Source: Acanthosoma haemorrhoidale
Lineage: Eukaryota > Arthropoda > Insecta > Hemiptera > Acanthosomatidae
DNA length: 64,000 nucleotides
Assembly: GCA_930367205.1 (NCBI GenBank)
Contig: OV884012.1
Span: 34,444,796-34,508,795, forward strand
Direction: 5' to 3'
Position numbers and translations under genes: made by a program. Position 1 is the first letter of the stretch. Each line of letters begins with the position of its first letter. Shown here piece after piece: positions 49,196 through 64,000 of the stretch. Under the pieces are notes generated by a model. The model was not told the origin of the DNA, made no database searches, and saw only the letters and a program-made list of their open reading frames with translations.

Positions 49196-49482
49196 AATCC
49201 CAATTTTCTGTTTTCTTAATTTGTTTACTTAATGTATAGAATGTTAATGTGTAGTGCAAAACTGTTTATTTTTGCTCTGTCGTTCTAAGTAGGAATATGT
49301 ATGAAATACCTATACTTAACTATATAAGTACCTTCAAAACCAACAATAGGCACCGTGTAGGACGTCAATGTGAATTCCATCCATCTTCTTCTGGTATATC
49401 AAACTTGGTGGGAAATTTTCCCTGTTCTCGGGGACCGTGATTCGACCGCACTAAAGAATTAGGCTTTATCTACACATATCGC
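49196..49482 (+). repeat. local direct duplication, right copy
   Basis: Second copy of the segment at 48,568-48,802, with a few substitutions. It has an extra internal block (CACCGTGTAGGACGTCAATG onward, about 49,352-49,390). Both copies end in CTAAAGAATTAGGCTTTATC. No coding content or terminal repeats were noticed, so this may be a segmental duplication or two insertions of one unknown element. Confidence 0.85.
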
Positions 49483-50379
49483 GCGTCGGTAACAATAACC
49501 CACAAATAAGAAAAACTCATTTTTGAGTCATCCTCATCTAGACTGGCCAAGTTTGAATATATATCTATTCAGAGTATTTCTGTTGTACCAAACTTTCCCA
49601 TTTGAAAAAATAAGTGGTCATAATTGCAGAGAGACGATTTTGTGCTTAGTCATCATTTTTTTTCTCATACTGAAAAGTTAGGATTTTTGAGTTGTGACGT
49701 TATTTAGCGGACGTGCGATATATAGTCATTTCATATCAGCCATATAATTCACTGGTACCCTGTGAGATATGCTGGTTAAAAAAACATTGCTCATTGTGAA
49801 ATTTATCTGTTTAATCTCGAATAACTTAACAGCGATCCATCACATTAAGAAAATGGGCTATTACTAGCTCGGTTAAGTCCCATTTAATGTACTTCGACGT
49901 TTACTTAAAGCATTATCTTGATGAATTAGCGTCGAGAGACGGCGCCGAGCCTGGGGCAAAAACATTTACATTAGCTCCTTGTAAATAAATATGTAGAACT
50001 AAGGATCAGTATCCTCACATTTGGTTTTCTTTTCTAAAAAAAATGATTTTTATTTATTATAAAATGTCAGATAAATCTTGAATAAAATTTTATCTTTTTA
50101 GATATGAATAAACAACTAGGAAATAACAAAGTGTCGTGTTAAAGGCTATAAATCGTTAAGAAAAATCAGTCGCTTTGAAAAAATATTACCACTAATTAAA
50201 ATAATGCCCAAAAACAATTTTTTAAAATCGTCTTGGGAGCAGACGGAGCGTTTTATACCTTTATTTATTTTGGCTTTACCGTTTTTTATGTGCCCTTACT
50301 CATAGGGAAAACTTGAAATTTGAGTCTTAGGTTGCTATAATCTGTAACATTGAAAAGGAAAAATTGAATTCAAGAGTTT

Positions 50380-50645
50380 TGTTAGGGCTGCGAAAACGAT
50401 TTGAATGAAGTTTTGTAACTATACTAGACCTTAGCCACAACACATACACTGTATTATTGATCAGGATATTTCGATCTTTAATTTGATACCGTACTAAAAA
50501 TATTTAAAAAAACTATTATTTTTGAATTCTATTAAAATAATGAGCCTCCATTTCTTTTCATGAAGTTGGTTTTATTTTTTTCACCATTGTGTCATTAAAT
50601 GAAACTACTATGCATAATCTTTAAACCATACCCTTCCCAAAATTA
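50380..50645 (+). repeat. dispersed 'TTTGATACCCT' repeat, further copy
   Basis: TCAGGATATTTCGATC, TTTAATTTGATACCGTACT, then GAGCCTCCATTTCTTTTCAT, TTGGTTTTATTTTTTTCACC and GAAACTACTATGCATAAT. These occur in the same order as in the array at 20.3-21.25 kb and the copy at 14.3 kb. It appears less decayed than the array units. Confidence 0.5.
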
Positions 50646-51164
50646 AAGATTTTTTTTTTAATACTAAGAATATAATCATGTTTTATGGAGATATCTATTT
50701 TTTCCTTGTCTTTGCAATAGCAAATGGGACATATAGGACTTCTGCGGAGCATACTTTGGACCTTTATATGACTATTTTATCCATGGATTAACAAAAAAAT
50801 ACATCTTTTTATTTCTGTAACCATCTCATTCATTAATAATCGTCTTGTCATTCGGAGTGTTGTTGAATATACGTTTAAATTTTCAAATATATTGAATTAT
50901 TTTTGCACCATCTATCGTAGAACAATGCTGCTGGACAAAAAGCCAGAAGACTATTTCCTGAATCTTTTTGATTACAAACCTGCACGCCTTGGGCATGTTG
51001 GCCCCTACATCTTTCACATTAATTTTGTTTTTTTTGATTTACTGATTTTCCTGGATCTACCTGTGTCCTGGGACTGCTGCTGGTCATCAGCTAACTAGTC
51101 CAATGGCAAACCTTAACTAGTTGACACTTTTATCAATATCCACACCATTTTAAGGGTTCATTGG

Positions 51165-51260
51165 CTTTTTCAAAATAAGAAACCCTGATCTTTTCACCTG
51201 AGTGCCTGTCTTTGTACCCATGTCTTGAAAAGTTCTCTCAAGTCTTGAGATATGAACTTT
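51165..51260 (+). repeat. dispersed 'CAGAAACCCTT' repeat, copy 3
   Basis: TTCAAAATAAGAAACCCTG, then CACCTGAGTGCCTGTCTTTG, then CTTGAGATATGAA. It is parallel to the copy near 46,355. Confidence 0.55.
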
Positions 51261-52421
51261 TACATGGAGGTCCTCACTTCATTCTGTAAAGACATAACAA
51301 ATATAGCCATCTCCAAAAAAATATAAATATAAAACATGATTTTCATTAATGAATTAGTTAGTATTAACAAAAAAATGTGTTTTTCGATAATTTTCAAAAT
51401 CTGTTTTGAGTATAGTATAAAATTAATGATCTCATTGATATCTCTGGATATCAATCCCGATTAACAAATTGTCATTTATGTGTTGTTATAATATTATATT
51501 ATATTTAGTATGGCCATCTTGGTATTCTAGTCATTAAAAATTGCCGTTTTAACTAATAGAAAAATTTAAATAACCAAAACATTAATTAAAAACAACAACA
51601 ATGAAGTTGGTTGGAACATAGTAAATATGTGATTTCTGTTTTTGGCTCTCAATTGTCTTGTTTGCTTGCCTTCTTTAATGTGTCGTAAATCATTAAAAAC
51701 AAATTAAAACTTTAAATGTTTAAAAGCTTCTTAAAAGTATAACATGAAATGTTGGTGGATTGTTAAAATCTTAAATTAAATATATCGAATGCTGGCCCCC
51801 CACTTCTTTCACATTAATGGTTTTTTTTCATCCTCATTATTTCATTTCAACCAATGAGCAAATTTCCAGGTGTTGGGAAGAATATACCATTAAAATTTCA
51901 TTATTTGATATCATAGAACATACAGATGACGGACAGTTGCTCCATACCTGAATGGAAAAAGACTTATATAGATTCGGAAGAACATAGATAAGGAAGCTGA
52001 CCTTGGGTCAGCAATGGTTGAACATATTGGAGAAGGCCACAGTCCTACCATAGGCTGTGGTCCTAACTGTAATCTATATTTCAATTGTATATTTACCTAT
52101 TACAAATATTAAGAATTTTTCATAAACTAATTAATTATTTTTCTATTTAAAATTTTTTATTACTTGATGGCCGTGAAATTAAAAGAGCAAACATCTCCTC
52201 AATAAATTTGGATGGAAGATATAAAAATTAATAGTTACCAAAGATTGCCGGAACCTATTAGTTATGAAGATATGACAATTTATGCATACATACACACCCA
52301 TCAGCATTTTGCATTACATTTATGACATGATTGAGATTATTTGTTGTATGTTGCAACTGAATTGGCAAATTCTGTAAAGTTAGTCTAACCAAACTTCGCA
52401 TTAGTCTAGTAAACATAATAG

Positions 52422-62280
<9,859 letters not shown>

Positions 62281-64000
62281 GTAACTTAATTGTTTAACTT
62301 AATTCAATAAGATAAGTCAGCTGATTTTATAACATTCAAATAATTTCAACTTTAGAGATCTCTTTATATTTCTATCATTTGACATTTGTCTGTAGAATGT
62401 CTTCTCTTTTAGCCTTGTGTTTTTTTTTATATTTAATACTGAAGACATCTAAGGCAAATGGCAAATGCAGCCTTCAAACAAATATTTGGCTTAAATATGA
62501 GGGGCTTTATAACCCTGTAGGCAGAGATGACCGACCCTTGTTTTTGTTATGCTAATTGAAATTAATTTGACCTCTACTTCTTACAAGTATTCTAAAAAAT
62601 AAGATATCAAGTTTATAAATTTAAAAGAGCAAAATTATATTGAAAAAATGTTTTACTAGCTTAACAGGGAGAGGTTGATGTGAAATATGAGAACAAATAA
62701 ATGTTTAACCTTATCCACCTGGCTTCCAGTTTTCTGGCGAACCCATTAAACCTATTGGATCTTGGGTGTTGTTAGTCAGTAGCTTGTATAATAGCAAACT
62801 TGCAACATGCCCACCAACCTCTCCTTTTGTATTATCTCTGTGTTAGGCTGTGGGTATCTAAATAAAATGATATTATTTTCTTTTATTTGTTTACCATTAT
62901 TATTGTCTGTAGTGTGCATTCATTGGAAAAAATCAAATTTTAATATAGAACACCAAAAATCATGATTGCTGCAGTAAATTTGTTTTTTAAAAATATCCTT
63001 TACTTATAAGGTAGATTATGCATTCCAAAGAAGAGAAAAAAAATCATAAATAGCTTTTATATAATTACCACCTTTACCTAAGGAGGGGATAAGAAGTTAG
63101 ATCCACACTGCAACATGTTTATGTTTGATAAAGATCCCGTATTTGTTTGTGTGTTTTGTTGCTTGACAGTTACAACCTAAATGTTTTGATGAGATTAGAG
63201 AGCATCAACAATATTTACTGTTAAAACAGTGATGGTCAAGTTTTTGAAAAGTTACATCTAACACTTAATATAAATAAATTTGACAAGTAAGATCCTCTTT
63301 TATTACTCCCATATCCCTTAATAGAAAATTTTTATTGTTATAAGTATGATCTTTTGTTCTATTGATTTGTGATTCAGTTATAGTTTTTTTGTGAATAAAA
63401 CAAGTGCACTCATTATATTTGAATTTTAAGGGAATGTCTTTTAATTATTGAAAACAGATCAACTTAAAACAATGATCTCCTTCTTGAAAGCTTAATAACT
63501 TCTCTTAAAGAGGATCAACTCTACTGTATTTAATATCAATGCATTACTAATTTACCATTTATAGTGGCAATATGAATTTATATTTTATCAGCTGACTTCT
63601 CTTTCCCTTCTTCCTTATCACCTAGCATGAAATGTGCATGATTTTCCTAATATATTCTGTTTTGCAAACTACACTATTTTGTAGTCATTAAGTTCACTCA
63701 TTAGTAACAAATGTTTTGTTGATGTTTGGCTTTTTATTTAAATAATTTTGTTGGTATGTTACTATTTATTATTTTGATTTAATTTTTTTTATATATTTAA
63801 TTTTATTCACTCTTGCCTGGCCTAAGTTTCTTGAATACAATACTTTTTATTGGTAGGTACCCTTTTTACAATTCATTTCTTTTAGATTACATTTTCGTAA
63901 GCATTTATCTATAGAATAAATCAATTTAGACTTGGTTTATAGTCACCGTTTTTGTGGTGTATTGGTTACCCTGACCGCTAACTTTACATTGATTCCTGGG
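62281..64000 (+). other. SIK3 intron, running off the window
   Basis: No downstream exon was recognised. The next expected conserved piece (an RRxSDG-like site and Gln-rich tail) is not present, so this stretch is probably one intron of more than 1.7 kb. Candidate acceptors here lead quickly to stops. Confidence 0.7.

Noticed and set aside
62731..62770. Further SIK3 exon after the acceptor-like CTTCCAG
   Set aside because: In the required phase it reads FWRTH and then a stop; no SIK-like sequence.

Overview
The window looks like AT-rich nuclear DNA of an arthropod, most likely an insect. The evidence is a spliced animal kinase gene with AT-rich introns, and remnants of transposon groups common in insects (jockey-like LINEs, mariner, Tc1-like, hAT). 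The species cannot be named from the sequence. No rRNA, tRNA, CRISPR array, bacterial-type operon or viral gene was recognised.

The right end (52,479-62,280, + strand) carries the only recognised host gene, an ortholog of salt-inducible kinase 3 (SIK3). Fourteen consecutive coding exons with compatible phases give about 567 residues: most of the kinase domain from the VAIK lysine onward, the UBA domain, and a regulatory region with four RRxS/T-type sites. The start codon and glycine-loop exon lie upstream and were not found. The 3' part runs off the window. Two oddities are a Cys in place of the usual aromatic residue just after the T-loop threonine, and a GC-AG intron.

The left 52 kb has no recognisable host gene and is a graveyard of mobile elements. 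One jockey-like LINE family (called LINE-A here) left seven 5'-truncated pieces between 2.3 and 28.1 kb. Other remnants are a second jockey-like LINE (4.9-5.4 kb), a Tc1-like transposase piece (22.6-22.9 kb), a 240-bp foldback element (25.1 kb), a decayed hAT transposase of the GTF2IRD2/ZBED5 type (25.4-26.8 kb), two pieces of a third LINE type (30.6 and 44.0 kb), a mariner with four in-frame stops (44.6-45.2 kb), a RIGHTRLTH-type LINE C-terminus (46.7-47.0 kb) and two small inverted-repeat elements (47.5-48.0 kb). There are also a four-unit degenerate tandem array (20.3-21.25 kb), a local 240-290 bp direct duplication (48.6 and 49.2 kb), and dispersed repeats of unknown class.

The most striking structure is a satellite at 37,188-41,616: 103 copies of a 43-bp unit. 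Its length is an exact multiple of the unit, and the only variant I saw is one recurrent C-to-A change in nine copies. Unit junctions form a 13-bp palindrome, and a nested 38-bp hairpin lies 134 bp to the left.
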